From the NCBI RefSeq assembly GCF_022376445.1, contig NW_025955153.1:1-64000 (forward strand): a DNA stretch of 64,000 bases, read 5' to 3'. A program made the position numbers and the translations under genes. The stretch is from Fomitopsis serialis. Lineage: Eukaryota; Basidiomycota; Agaricomycetes; Polyporales; Fomitopsidaceae. Numbering within the stretch: position 1 is the stretch's first letter; each line of letters opens with the position of its first letter. Below the pieces are notes generated by a model. That model had not been told where the DNA came from, did not search any database, and saw only the letters and a list, made by a program, of their open reading frames with translations. Positions 45,125 to 56,330 of the stretch are shown here, one piece after another.

Positions 45125-48100
45125 TTACGCTGCAACTTCTACCACCCTATCAACTTTCATGGCAGACCCATCAGTACTGTCCAAGTCGTCGAGTTCGTCA
45201 AACAAACCGCCGTCCATCTCCCCTAATAGGTAGTCGACCACATAGCTGTCCTGAAGCAAGCGGTCCATCCTCGTGAGGTGTCGCTCCGTGTAGGGGATGA
45301 CTGCCTCGACCCAGTCCTTGAGGCTGGTGCCACCACGTCCTTCGCCCTTTGCACCTACGCTAACGCTGAGTGTCCCATCAGTGTCCGTGACTCCTGCACC
45401 AGCGCTGAGGTCGTCGCCGAAGCCGAAAGCATGGGATATATCGTCCGCGGGCCGGAGCTTGAGTAGGGCGTGCAAGACGCGCTGCGCGACGGCGCTCGTC
45501 TTTGCGGTGGCATTCCACAAGCGAATGTAGCGCAGAAGACGGGCGAGATCCGTAGTTGTGAGCGTGCGGAGGATGGTGTCGACTGAGGGGTGGCCAGAAA
45601 ACGATGGCTGGCGAAGCTCCGAGGTGTCGGCGGACTCCGACTGGATGGATCTGAAGAGCTTGAGCAGCCTCCCGGGCTGGTCCATCGCGAGCGCGAGCTG
45701 GATGGCGTTGCGATAGTCTTGCAAGGTGAGGTAGTTCATGAAGTCTTGCTCTCTGTGGGAGGTTAGGGTTAGGGTCAGTCGAGCAGATGAGCAAACGGGC
45801 TCACTTTTGGACGAGCTCTGCGCGTCTGGATTGTTTCTCGAGTTCTTGTTCTTCCGTGCAGTCTTGCCAGAAAGTGACCACTGAATCGGCTGCTCCGGAT
45901 ACGATCGTCGACTCGTCCTTGCTCACAGCGAGCGCCCAGACCTGTGGCATTGTGGGTTTAGCTTCTTCCCGCGAAGAACCATCGACGCCAGCTCACCTTG
46001 TCTTCGTGATTGTCCACCGTAGCGACGCATTCTTCATCCCGCACATTCCAGAGCTTGACCAGCCCGTCACTCGCGGAGCTCACCATCTGCATCCCGGCAT
46101 TCACGAAATCGACCCTCAACACTGAGTTGGTATGGCCCTCGAACGTCTTCAGACACGTAGAGTCGTCCAGACTCCAGAGCTTGACCGTCTTGTCCCCGCT
46201 GCCCGTCGCGAGCACGCGCTCGGCACGCCCAAAACGCACGCACCACACGCCGCGCTTGTGGCCCTTGCACGTCCCGAGGAGACGCACCTCCCCGCGCACC
46301 CCCGCGCTCGTGGTGACGTAGTCGATCTCCCAGATCTTCGCGGTGCGGTCTTGGGAGCCGGAGGCGAGCAGGCGATCGTTCGGCGAGACGTCGAGGGAGT
46401 TGATGTCCTTGTCGTGCGCTTTGTGCGTGGTCAAGCTCTTCAGCTTTAGCGTGCTCGGCCCCGCGCCGTCTCCATCCGCGTCATCCTCCCCGGAGGATGT
46501 GTAGGATATTGGTACGTTGGATAGGTCCCACATCTTGATCGTCCGGTCTTGGCTGCCTGTGAACATGAAGCGCAGCTCCGAGTCCGTCTTCCGCGACATA
46601 GCAACTGCGCCTACGCTCTCGGCATGCCCTTCGCAAACGGCGACGCAGCCCCACTCTGGCACAGCGGCACTGGGGTCGCTCGAAGCTGCAGGGGCCCAGA
46701 GACGTGCTGAGCGATCCTTGCTACCGCTCGCTAGTACGCGTCCACCCGCGCCCTGGTCGAGGCAGAGCACGATCTCCGAGTGTCCGGTGAGCAGGCGCGC
46801 GTCAAGGGACGTTGTGGAGTAAACTCGGACGAGAGAAGAGTTCGTGGCGAGTGCAACATGCGTGTCTGTGAGTTTCGAAGACGACGCGCTGGCTTGCGCG
46901 GGTAGGTACGGGGAGAGGAACGTCGCGTCGACGATTTCGTCGTTGAAGCCAATCAGTTGCTGCGTAAGGGACTTGCTCGTCAGGGAGTGGAACAGGATGT
47001 TCTGGTCCGCATGTACGGACACTATCGTAGATGTGGCAGGAACGTAGCTAGGAGACCCGTTAGATGGCTGAGAAAGGTCCAAGAGTGACCCCGCTTACAT
47101 GCTGTCAACAATCTGGCGTTGCTCCTCCTGATCATCTCCGCCTTCTTGCTCGTGACCCAGAGTAAATAGAACCGTGCCTTCACGGGCGTCCCAAATACGG
47201 ACGACGCCTTTTTGCCCGCCTGTGTAGAAACGGAGCTTTCCAGATCCCGAGGGGGAACCAGCGAGGTCTTCGTCCGGCCGAAGGAGCCCTACTGCTTCCA
47301 CGCGCTCGAGAACCGGTATGGTTTTGGCGAGGGAGGGAGAGAAAGCGGTCTCTTTCCCTTTCCCCTTGCTGCTCTTGCTTTTATTTGCGAGCGACCCCTT
47401 GGATGAGATGTCCCAAACAAGCACAACGGAATCGCGACCTCCGCTGACGAGCCATTTGCCATCGGGCGAAACGTCTAGACCGCGGGGAACGGAGACATGC
47501 CCTTCGAGAATGGCCTCTGGCTTCAACGCAGCACCCGTTCTTGCTGCAACCGCAGACAGGTCGAAAATGCGGATGCGCGTGTCTACGGAGCCGGTGATGA
47601 GCTGCATCTTTGTCTCGCGCTCGACCGCGGAAGGGTCGAAAGGATAGTTGAAGGCGAGCGCGCTGACCACGCCTCCATGTCCCTTGAAGACATGCGTGAC
47701 GAAGCCGCGCAGGATGTTCCATACCCTCACAATGCCGTCCGCTGAACCGGACGCGAGGTACGTAGAGGTAGGGTCGGCCTTGCACACATGGACGGGCGCG
47801 TCGTGTGCGCGTGCGACCACCCTAATCGGATGCACAGGTCTCGCCAAGGGTTCGTCTGGTGACGGGACCTCATATATGCGCAGTGCCAGTGCCGATGTGA
47901 AGACTATGAGATGCGTGGAGGACGGAGTTATACATAACGAGGTGATGGACTCCGTATCCTGCCACGCATGTCAGATTTCGGTCAACGGGGAAGGATACAC
48001 TTAGACGCACCCCAGAGAACCGACACATCTCCTGCCCCTCTTTGATATCGGTCATGAGCACCTCCTCGCCGACGCACGTAAAGAGCCTGGTCCCATCCTG

Positions 48101-48242
48101 GGAGATGGCCACCGGACCCTCCGTGTGCAGAGGGGCGATGACCCTGGCCTTCTTGAAGCTGGACGACAGCAGTCAGATATACATACGAGTGATTCGGATA
48201 TAACATACGCTGTTTTGAGTTTGGCGCGTGCTGAAGATGCCA
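45125..48242 (-). CDS. UTP13: Utp13-type U3 snoRNP (SSU processome) WD40 protein
   Basis: Utp13 (TBL3 in animals) belongs to the UtpB complex of the nucleolar small-subunit processome and is needed for 18S rRNA maturation. The start is MASSARAKLKTA at 48242. Tandem WD repeats form two propellers: GPVAISQDGTRLFTCVGEEV, STYLASGSADGIVRVWN, MQLITGSVDTRIRIFDL, KWLVSGGRDSVVLVWDI, FYTGGQKGVVRIWDA, VLASGSKDRSARLW, FMFTGSQDRTIKMWDL, RLLASGSQDRTAKIWEI, RVLATGSGDKTVKLWSL, and MVSSASDGLVKLWNV near 46050. The C-terminal Utp13 domain follows: FMNYLTLQDYRNAIQLALAMDQPGRLLKLF through ERHLTRMDRLLQDSYVVDYLLGEMDGG. Long open exons at 47847-47095 and 47067-45990 join in frame. It sits downstream of, and on the same strand as, the forkhead gene. 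Confidence 0.9.
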
Positions 48243-49184
48243 TGGCAGGTTTGGTCGACTGTAAGGCGCTTAGCACCTGCTAGCTTTTTCGCGCCGGGAG
48301 CGGTTGTTTGTGTTTGTTGACCAAGAGCCTCTAACCAGAGACGCCCGGGGATCTAGCGCCCGATCGAGGCACGATATGATCCTGGGCGTCTAACCACATC
48401 GCCGGGGGACGGGCGCTCAGCCGCGTCGACATGCGCACACAGCGTGCTCTGACATGCTCGCGACTCTCGCCACAACGTCCTTCCTCCCCCTGACCTAGAG
48501 CACGTCACTTGTGCTGCCCACCTGCGGTACTTGAGCGCGTGAAGACGGCCATCGGAGGCGGCGAAACCCCAGATTAACTCAAGCTTCATCTGTCAGATTC
48601 GCTCATGCCACTCAGGATCTTGACCAATCCCCCATGGGCCAATACGCTCACTTGATACCCAGATGTCGTCCCTCTATCGTCGTGTCTGACAGAATAAATT
48701 GAGGGATAGGCGGCATTCCCACCTGCGTGTGAGTCCAATGACCACACATTACCCCTTGTTGACGGTGAACTCCCATTCTGTCGTATTGAGTGCATGCATG
48801 TTGCGCTTATTACAGCAACGCTCGGTCATGAAGCATGCATGTCATGAAGCATGTGGATGCAAGTTCCCATAACGACTACGCATACGCAAGCCATAGATCG
48901 GGAGCTAAAGGTATGAATGTCCTTGTTCCATTAATGTACGCTCCCCGAGACCGCCGAACACCACATAGCCTACTCGCAATAAGAATGTATCAACACAGCC
49001 CCAAATTATGGCATATGACAAGGCGAGAACGATACATGAGGATGAACCAAGACCGAAATGTACAAACCGGCCCAAAGGGAGACAGAGTGTCAAGGGGGAG
49101 AATCCGGTGTTCAGTAGCACAACGTCGAAAGAACGTGAGTTATAAGAAACATGCCTATCCAAAATAATACGGATGCTGTAATTG
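48243..49184. other. intergenic between forkhead and Utp13 genes
   Basis: About 940 bp. On the minus strand a stretch at 48593-48536 reads MKLELIWGFAASDGRLHALKYR between good splice signals and looks like a lone exon, but I found no partners. GTCATGAAGCATG occurs twice near 48826-48852. Otherwise nothing recognised; the Utp13 promoter must lie at the left end. Confidence 0.45.
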
Positions 49185-51101
49185 TCATGGCCTCGATGAC
49201 GTGTACCCCGGTGGTCTTCGCTGCAACTGGTATGCTCGGAGCGCGTCTTCTGCCGCCAGCCTGAGACGCGCCTCGTCCTCCGCGATGTGCTCTGCCTCCC
49301 GCCTCCGCCTAATCTCCTCCTCCAGTCGGCTCTCCACCACCTTCATAGTCGCCCTCGCCCTCGAGGCATCCGCCTGCGACTCTGAGAGTTGTGCTGAGAG
49401 CCGAAGTGAAGCGTTAACGGCGTCCGTCGATTGCCGCCGTAGGCCTGCCATCTCCATCTTCAAACGCTCGATGAGAGGGTCTCCCGCCTCTGGGCTCCTG
49501 AACGCTTGTCCGTCGGAGCTTTTGTATGACTGCCCGTCGCCGCCTCGATACAGCTGGCCGTCGGGACCTCTGTAGGCTTGTCCTTCAGGCCCTCTGTACG
49601 TCTGCCCCTCCGAGCTCCTGAACGATTGACTGTCGGATCGATTGTACGACTGGTTGTCGGACGCCCGATAAGAGTGGTTGTCCGAGCCTTTGTATCCTGG
49701 TGGCGGTGGTGGCTCCGGGCCCTTGTAAGGTTGTGTTTCCGGGCTCCTGTGCGTCGGGTTGCTTGCGTAGGACGAGAAAGCGCCGTACAGGGCGGGTCTG
49801 TTGCTCACAGAGGACAGCGAATGGTGAGAATGCCCATTGGACGTCGAGGGCTTTGGTCGAGGGTCGTATTGATATGGTGTGTCCTCGGCGCTGTCGTACT
49901 CCGACATCCGCGCCCCGTCCTCCTCCCACTCCATATCATCCTCGTCCTCGTCTTCATCGTAGTACTTCGCGGAACGCAGCGTAGATCCCTGGTTGAACGA
50001 CCTACTGTCAACGGGCCGCAGCGTAGCGATTGGAGGGTCCTGTAAGCGATACTCCGACTCAGCAGTCTGCTCCCGGACCTTCGGGAACGGCGGTGCGGAG
50101 GTTGGTGCGGATGAATGAGCGGAAGACGGAGCTGAGTTCGAGGCGGAATGGGGTGTGGGAGGCTGTGCAGATGGGGATATTGAGGGTGGACGTTGCGGCG
50201 GTAAGGACGACGTTGGCAAGGGAGCGGAGGTCGAGTGCGGGAGCGGGGGCGGTATCGAAGGGTGCGACAGTGGGTGCGCCAGCGACGCATGAGAAAGCGA
50301 CTGCGGGAGGGATGGGTGTGAATGTGATGGCGGGACAGAAGGTGGCAATGGTGTTTGTGCCGGAATTCCCAACGAGGACTGTAGAACATCGTTCTCCAGG
50401 GGAAGGCTGTTTGCGGGGGCGTCCTTGTTGGCGCGACCTCTCTTACGTGGTCGCTTCGTCCCAGGGGGAGCATCGAGGTTGACAGTCCAATACGACCCAA
50501 AGCCAGGGTCGGTCGCAGGGCGAGGTTGACGCTCAAAGAGTCGATTGAGTGATAAGTGATGCCTCACTGATTGCTGGAGGGGGAAGGACGAGACGTCTCA
50601 ACCCTGATAGACGAATGCACGATAAACAGGCAGGATATTCACCTTCCATGCCGGCCCCGCCGTCTTGTAGTACGGGTACTTTTTCTCCATCGCCGCGTAT
50701 ATCTCTCGGATTGTGAGGCGTTTCTTGGGGCTGCCGAGGATGGCGCAACGGAGGATGACGGGGAGGGTATGCTGGGGACGGCCATCGGTGTCGGGGAGGC
50801 AGGTCAAGGTGTCGGGGCAATTTGGGTGAGGCTCGTGCGGGGTGATGGAGATGTTGGCCTGGCCGTAGTAGTTCTCCTCAACCGTGCGCTCGCTGGCTAT
50901 GGTTGCTGGAGGCGACGATGTCGTGCTTGGAGGCGAGCCATTGTGAGCCTGTGTGACTCTGGGAGGCTGCATCAGCCGAGAACGGGGCCGCGATATGGGA
51001 AAGAGAGTGGAAGACGTGGCCGACGACGCTCACCTGCGGTTGTACTCATATGTGCTCTCGGGGTTGAGAAGGTTGTTGAGGCTGGTCATGGGTGGCTGCA
51101 T
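49185..51101 (-). CDS. forkhead transcription factor with octapeptide-type repeats
   Basis: Three exons (51101-51034, 50958-50643, 50573-49185) total 1773 nt and give 590 residues. The start is MQPPMTSLNNLLNPES. The forkhead domain spans about residues 75-160: HTLPVILRCAILGSPKKRLT, REIYAAMEKKYPYYKTAGPAWK, then QSVRHHLSLNRLFER, with recognition-helix residues RHHLSLN intact. The exon 2/3 junction falls inside the recognition helix region. A basic patch, GTKRPRKRGR, follows and may be a nuclear signal. A long Pro/Ser/His-rich region is followed by about nine imperfect 8-9-residue repeats of the type GQ(S/T/A)YRGP(E/D) (about 49500-49690). The C terminus is a coiled coil (about residues 500-575). 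It likely regulates transcription in the cell-cycle or developmental forkhead group; the target genes are unknown. Confidence 0.88.
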
Positions 51102-51877
51102 GCAGCGCACCCCGGAGAGAGAGGGTGGCTGGAGGGGAGAGGTGGACAGGAGTTTGCGGCTAGGTTGTGGTTGTGGGTCCATCGCCTTTACATCGCACGC
51201 CTATTGTGCTCTATCAGATCCGCAACTCCGATTCTAAACATTGACGACACCCGCGTGGTCCCGTTTAGGCAGGCTTGGTTACTCCCTGGCCAGTGGCTGC
51301 CTTGTCTAGCCTGGGGGTCCCACCACAAGAGCAGCCAATAACCATGCGGACAGTGTGATCTCGTTGTGATTATCTCCTCTGCATCATATCAACCGCCTGG
51401 GTGCCTTTTCGGCTGCCCCGGTCATGCGAAGGGCACACTCCGCTGCGTCAGCATCTCCTTCCTCACTCGCCCGCTTCCCACAAGACCCGCCCAGCGCTGC
51501 CTCGTCGTGTCTTGTGTCCTCCCGGATGACGCCCCAAACGTAACGCGAGCGCGATGAACCCCTGCGCGGAGCGAGAGGGTCTGGCCTGGACCTACTTGGG
51601 ACCTACTGTCACCCACGCTATTGGCTTCTTATCGCGTCGTGGACTCGTGGACTCGTGCCGGCTTGTCGCCCGGAAGTGTACTCAAACAGCAATCAGAGCT
51701 TCGTAACTCAAGTTTTACATACACGCCAGGTGCCGACGATATCAACGCGCTACAAGCACTCCTCCCGGGCAATACCCTTGCAATACCCAACTCCTCCGCT
51801 GTGCGACCCTGTGGCTGAATCCAGAACTGGCCATCCAAATCCGTTGAATGAAGACTGCCGGATGCTATAGACTGCGT
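51102..51877. other. intergenic; forkhead promoter side
   Basis: About 780 bp between the NIPSNAP stop and the forkhead start, both on the minus strand. No coding signal. Three short direct variants of TCGTGGACTCGTG near 51640-51655 were the only pattern noticed. Confidence 0.45.
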
Positions 51878-53268
51878 TCATTTCAGGGGGCTATACGGTA
51901 GCGGCTCTAGTATTATCGAATCCATCAGCATGGAATACTCGGCCGTCTGGTGTCACGGCGGTATTAGGTTCAGAATGCAACACCCTGGTGGAAAGAGCTC
52001 ACCTTCGATGCAGTCTCGGCCCATCCATCCAGCTTCCAAGCCTTCTCCCGCGTCTCTTTGCGGGTCTGAAGGTCACTAGAGAAGACAGCTGATCATGCGG
52101 CTATGAGAACGGACATTATTCGGTGACGTACGGATATTGCCACATGTGATGAACTTGGTGAAGGCGTCCAACCTGGGAGAACCAAGCACCGACTGGTTCC
52201 ACAAACTGTCGGCGGGCCTCGATCCCTTTGCGCCTATGAGGTCGAGAATCCAGACGTGTTCATTAATACCGACGCTAACGAATGGGAGATAACAGGAACC
52301 CACCAGGTGTGCTCCCATTGCAGCAAGGTTCCCGGCTGCAATTGATAGGTGCGAAGCTCGAAGATGCCCCCTTCAGAATGGGGCGGTGCCGTCGGTAATA
52401 TCGCAAACTCCTGGTTCAATTGCGAGTTACGGGAGACGAGATGAGGTAACATATTTCGGTATGCTTTGATATACTATCGTGGGGCGTCCATTCAGTCGTC
52501 CGATCCGCGGACCTCAATCAGAGGAAATGGGGTTCACTCACGTCAGAGTCCCGAATCTTCTTGGTGGTCTTGTCATAACCACTGTAGTTTTCGTATTCCA
52601 GAATGTGGACTGAGGCCGCGCCGCAGTCAGACAACACCTAGCCGGAGAGTAATTCTAACACCCACCAAACGTGTCTTGTTCCCCAACAACGGTCTCCCAG
52701 CTACCTGTCAGCTTGACGTGTAGCTCCGGGTCGTCTTTGATAGCAGAATAATACTGCTCGCTATAGACGCGTTCGTGAGCAAGAACATGTGACGTTGGAC
52801 CAAACCTACGCCGCCTTCCTGTAATCCTCGACGGAGTCGGGCTTCACCTTGTGGACTAGCGATGATACAGGTGGGATTTAGTGACAACAATCATTTCCGT
52901 CGTGGCGGCCACCCACCCTCGAAGCCGTGCACGTACTTCCCTCGCGCCACGACTTTAGAATGTTGCTGAACCTGGACGTCGCCCTCCTGCTTCGCCTCGG
53001 GTGATCCATGCAGTATTGTCTTCCGGAAATGACGAGGCGACCAAGCCAAAGGCGTCAACACCCTAACGCGTGCTAGCAGCGCGACGGTAACAAACCTGGA
53101 CGGAAATGGCTCTCCGTGCTTGAGATGTTGCGATACGCGGCTTGAGAGCTCGAGCACTGCGTACGGAAAGCATACCGAAGCAGATAGAGCAAACAAAGGA
53201 GCGGATGGATGTAAGGATGGCGGACAGCAGTCACTGGGGACAAACTGGGTTGTGGCAGCGCCTAACAT
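51878..53268 (-). CDS. NIPSNAP family protein, probably mitochondrial
   Basis: NIPSNAPs are conserved mitochondrial proteins with ferredoxin-like domains, implicated in mitochondrial quality control and transport; no enzyme activity is firmly assigned. In order: LHGSPEAKQEGDVQVQQHSK, VARGKYVHGFEG (about 52920-53010), VHKVKPDSVEDYRKAA, YYSAIKDDPELHVKLTGSW, VGEQDTF, VHILEYENYSGYDKTTKKI (about 52540-52600), then GGIFELRTYQLQPGTLLQWEH, RQFVEPVGAWFSQVGRLHQV, HHMWQYP, TRKETREKAWKLDGWAET and a last exon ending LMDSIILEPLPYSPLK-stop at 51878. That last exon is short and its acceptor (GACACCAG) was chosen because it restores the family's C terminus. All joins keep frame. The N terminus is uncertain: the first in-frame Met at 53268 gives a long Arg-poor leader, and an unseen 5' exon is possible. 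Confidence 0.8.
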
Positions 53269-54189
53269 TGGCCTAACATTGGAAGACCGTGTAGATTAGT
53301 AAGCGGCGGACTAAGGCCCCCTAACACTGGACGAAAAGTGGAAATGTCACGCTCTTTGTTCGAGGCCCTCACATTGCAGACTAAACACCGCATGTCAGGT
53401 GACACGACATTGGTCGTGTTTGTCGCCATGTTAGGAGGCCGCGCAGAGGTCGATCATTGAGCATGTTAGGACAATGCTCGCGCAATGCGCGACGCCCTTC
53501 CAGAAGCCATGTGCGGGCCCAGAACAAAGCGGATATAATTTATGATGTAAGGACAATGTACGTGGGCCGAGCATTATGTATTTGCGGCACCCTAGCAGGT
53601 GCTATGTTCGGCCCACTAAAAGGCGTGATGTAAGGCGGCCAAATACGGAAAGCCCAGAATGGATGTTCGGAAGCCTGACATACTGCATGGTTCGTCACTA
53701 TGTTAGGCGGCCAGAAATTCTCTGTGTCGGTCAAACGCGTTTGCGATTCGCCAAACGATTCGCCCATATTCCATAAACGATTCGCCCGTACTCGCCAAAT
53801 GATTCGCCCCCTACTCGCCAAATGATTCGCCCTACTCACAAAACAATTCGCTCCACCCACAAAGACAATTCGCCTCCACTCGTGTAAATCGAAGAAGCGA
53901 CTTGCGTCCATTCACGACATCATTCGCATCCATTCGCATACTGATTCATGCAGATTTGCAACACAAATGGCGGGCGTGTTTGAGTGAAATCACATCAAGG
54001 TGGTGTTCGTGCATGTCGGCGCCACCCCCATATGGGAAGATGGCGTATCTTGACTGAACTGTGAGCGCAGTCGCGAGTCAGCGCTCATGAGATGCTGACT
54101 AGGGAGCTACGTACATGACCTACCTGCGCTGGAACGGAACACAGTTCGCGCGGAACCGTTCACCCCGCCGTCAGCTTGTCTAGCGAGCG
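53269..54189. repeat. repeat-rich intergenic region
   Basis: Short related motifs of the form TGTTAGG(C/A)(G/C)GCC or their complement (CCTAACATTGG) recur at about 53265, 53277, 53318, 53427, 53464, 53545, 53628 and 53698. They are followed by a tandem array (listed separately). No coding potential was recognised. Confidence 0.55.
53744..53890. repeat. tandem array, about 21-bp unit GATTCGCCC
   Basis: About seven copies of a unit close to GATTCGCCC-TACTCGCCAAAT. Spacing is 19-23 bp and divergence rises to the right, where the core becomes AATTCGCTCC. Looser relatives (CATTCGCATCC) continue to about 53945. Confidence 0.7.
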
Positions 54190-55025
54190 GAGCCTGCCCG
54201 AACGACTCCCTGTGCGATACCCAGAATCCTTCCTGATTCTTCAAGATGTCTGCGAGCACTACACCGCCGAGGAACGCCATGCGTTTTCTGCGCAGTGAGT
54301 CTTAGATTTCTATGAGGGATTATCAGGACGTTCGACGTTCGGCATAGCCATCATACGCGGGACGTGTGGAGCATACCTTGAGCCGTCGCGCGACGGGTCA
54401 CCGCCGAGCACTTGTATGAGGTAGAGTTGGTCCATGTCCTTCTCCAGCCAGCTTCACAGGCCATGGTACACGTAGGACACGATACGGCATCCTGGATGGC
54501 CTGGAAGAGCATCATTGATACGCCCGGTTGCTCAACGTCTACGAGGTGTGGCCGGAACATGCACTAGATCGCTGCGAATCGCTCTTGATCAGTCAGCCGT
54601 TCAGCAGCTGGACGCACTGTGAGCAGACGCACAAACTCTCGTATCGACGTGCACTTACTGCGTCCACGAGGACTGTTGCCTCCGATAGTCTTATGTCGAG
54701 GTACATATCGTAGCTGACGGTGAGTCCAATGGCTTCCGACTGGTTTTCTTCAGATTTCACGCACCTGACATAGCACAGCTTCTCCTGGATCTCTCGGACA
54801 GTCTTAAAGTCACCCGCTTGTTCGACCGTGTACCTCGCATGAGCCGAACCTTGATCAGATACCGCGTTACGTCCCGGCCAGCCATATTCAGCCAACGTGT
54901 GAGATGCAGTAGAGCGAAGCCATCGTGAAATCGTCACCGGTGTCGACGACCACACCAGTAGTGAGACCTGCGTTCAAGCATCAGTGGCTGCACGGCGGCG
55001 CAAGCTAGGCATCCGACGTACCTAG
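54190..55025 (-). pseudogene. actin-related protein 2 (ARP2) pseudogene
   Basis: ARP2 is a core subunit of the Arp2/3 actin-nucleating complex. Here only the C-terminal half is present and it is damaged. Pieces in gene order are [130 protein letters not shown] and RKRMAFLGGVVLADILKNQEGFW. Relative to the family, the stretch GVTHIVPVY is missing after VVVDTGD, a base is missing in RLMRG-YTVEQ, the YTLPDGR and LYKHIVLSGG regions are gone, and pieces change frame. Introns are retained, so this is a duplicated genomic fragment, not a retrocopy. The N-terminal ATP-binding half is absent nearby, so a full gene is expected elsewhere. Confidence 0.75.
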
Positions 55026-56330
55026 CACATACAGCAAGAACCCGGCCTGAAGCCCCCCTGAAACCGAAGGCTGTTCTGATCAACGCTCCGTCGCAGCTCC
55101 TGCATCGGGTTCGCGTCAACCCCATCCATGTCCATCCCGTCTCCGCTTCCTCCCGCCTCCCCGTCGGCACCCTCGCTCTGCAAGGAGCCAAAGATCGATC
55201 CACCAGACATGGTCGACCAGTCGAGCCCGTCGAGCAGCTCCGCGAACACGTAGGTAGACCTCCTCGAGTGCGTGCGCAGGGGCCCGGTCATGACGCCGAC
55301 CTCGATGTTCGCGCCCGGCGGCGGGAACACGTTGAACTCCGTCATTTGGACAGGCGTAAGCTCGTACTCTCCTGGCTCCCCCCGTAGCATTGGCGTTTGC
55401 GCCGCTGAAGCCGTCGTCCAGGGCCTACGGTTGGACACAGTCCAGCCCTCAGAGGTCCGACAAAGGCATGCCGGACTGCATCATGTCCTGTAGCTCACAC
55501 GTCGATCAGTGAAGGCCACGACGCGTCTGGTGGACGAGAAAAACACGTACCCCATCAGCTCCAAAAGGGTTGAGTTCATGAACCTATAGTCGGGGTCCAT
55601 GTTCGACGGTCCAGTATCATTCGATACATCCATCGCAGTCTTCTCCCTTCAGCTCCGCAGACGAGGATCCTGAGTCTGCTGCAGATACTACGATGTTCGG
55701 AGCATCCGCGGGAGCGGATGTTGAGGCAGACGACGCGTCCACCATGGGTAGCTCGACAGTCTGCGAACTCGAGGCCCAGGGGGGCGAGATGCGCTCGGCC
55801 GTGAGCGACACAGGCGCAGGCTACACTTTGCTTGGTACGAGAGGCGGGGGCATGCGTGAATCGTACGCAGGTTGCTTTCCTTTCCCAGCCCGTGGCCGTT
55901 TCTCCGTCGGCGGCAACATGACGGACGTCCAGGGAAGGACATCTTCACGTCCTGCGCGTCGTCCTCCCCCGGGAAGTCGCCAGCGACAGACAAGGGACTG
56001 GGCGTCCAGGTCGGCGACGAGGCGGCCGAGAGTGGTGGAGAGCGCGGGGCGGTAGGGGTGGTTGAGATGCACAAAAGGCGGTTGCGGGAGCTGGGGAGGC
56101 GGCCCCGGGACGAAGAGATCCTGCTGAACGTACGGTACGTGACGCGACTTGGCCTTCTTCAGCTCCTCCTTCACTCTCGCCTTCTCAGCCTTCTCCTCTT
56201 CCTTGCGTTTCTCCTTGTCCTCCTTCTTCACCGGTTGGAACTTGTACCCAGGGAACACCTGCGGATGCTCTTGTCTCTTGGTATCGGCGATGTGTTCATA
56301 CTCGTGCTTGACTCATGGATTCCCGGACTT
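55022..56330 (-). pseudogene. HMG-box transcription factor gene, 5'-truncated and broken
   Basis: The fragment starts inside an HMG box: HEYEHIADTKRQEHPQ, then VFPGYKFQPVKKEDKEKRKE (about 56310-56210), the third helix and basic tail of the mating-type/MATA-HMG class. The first two helices, normally including a PNAF-type motif, are not found upstream, and an in-frame TGA lies 17-19 nt before HEYEH. Downstream the frame is open to an in-frame TAG at 55821-55823, after which the same frame continues SLTAERISPPWASSSQTVEL. A region near 55925-56005 reads better in another frame (SVAGDFPGEDDAQDVKM). A last open block, ELTPVQMTEFNVFPPPGANIE to a stop at 55022, looks like its C terminus. I read this as a pseudogene. 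Confidence 0.65.

Noticed and set aside
48536..48593. Lone minus-strand exon MKLELIWGFAASDGRL as part of Utp13 or forkhead
   Set aside because: Both genes are complete without it and no adjoining exon reads in frame.
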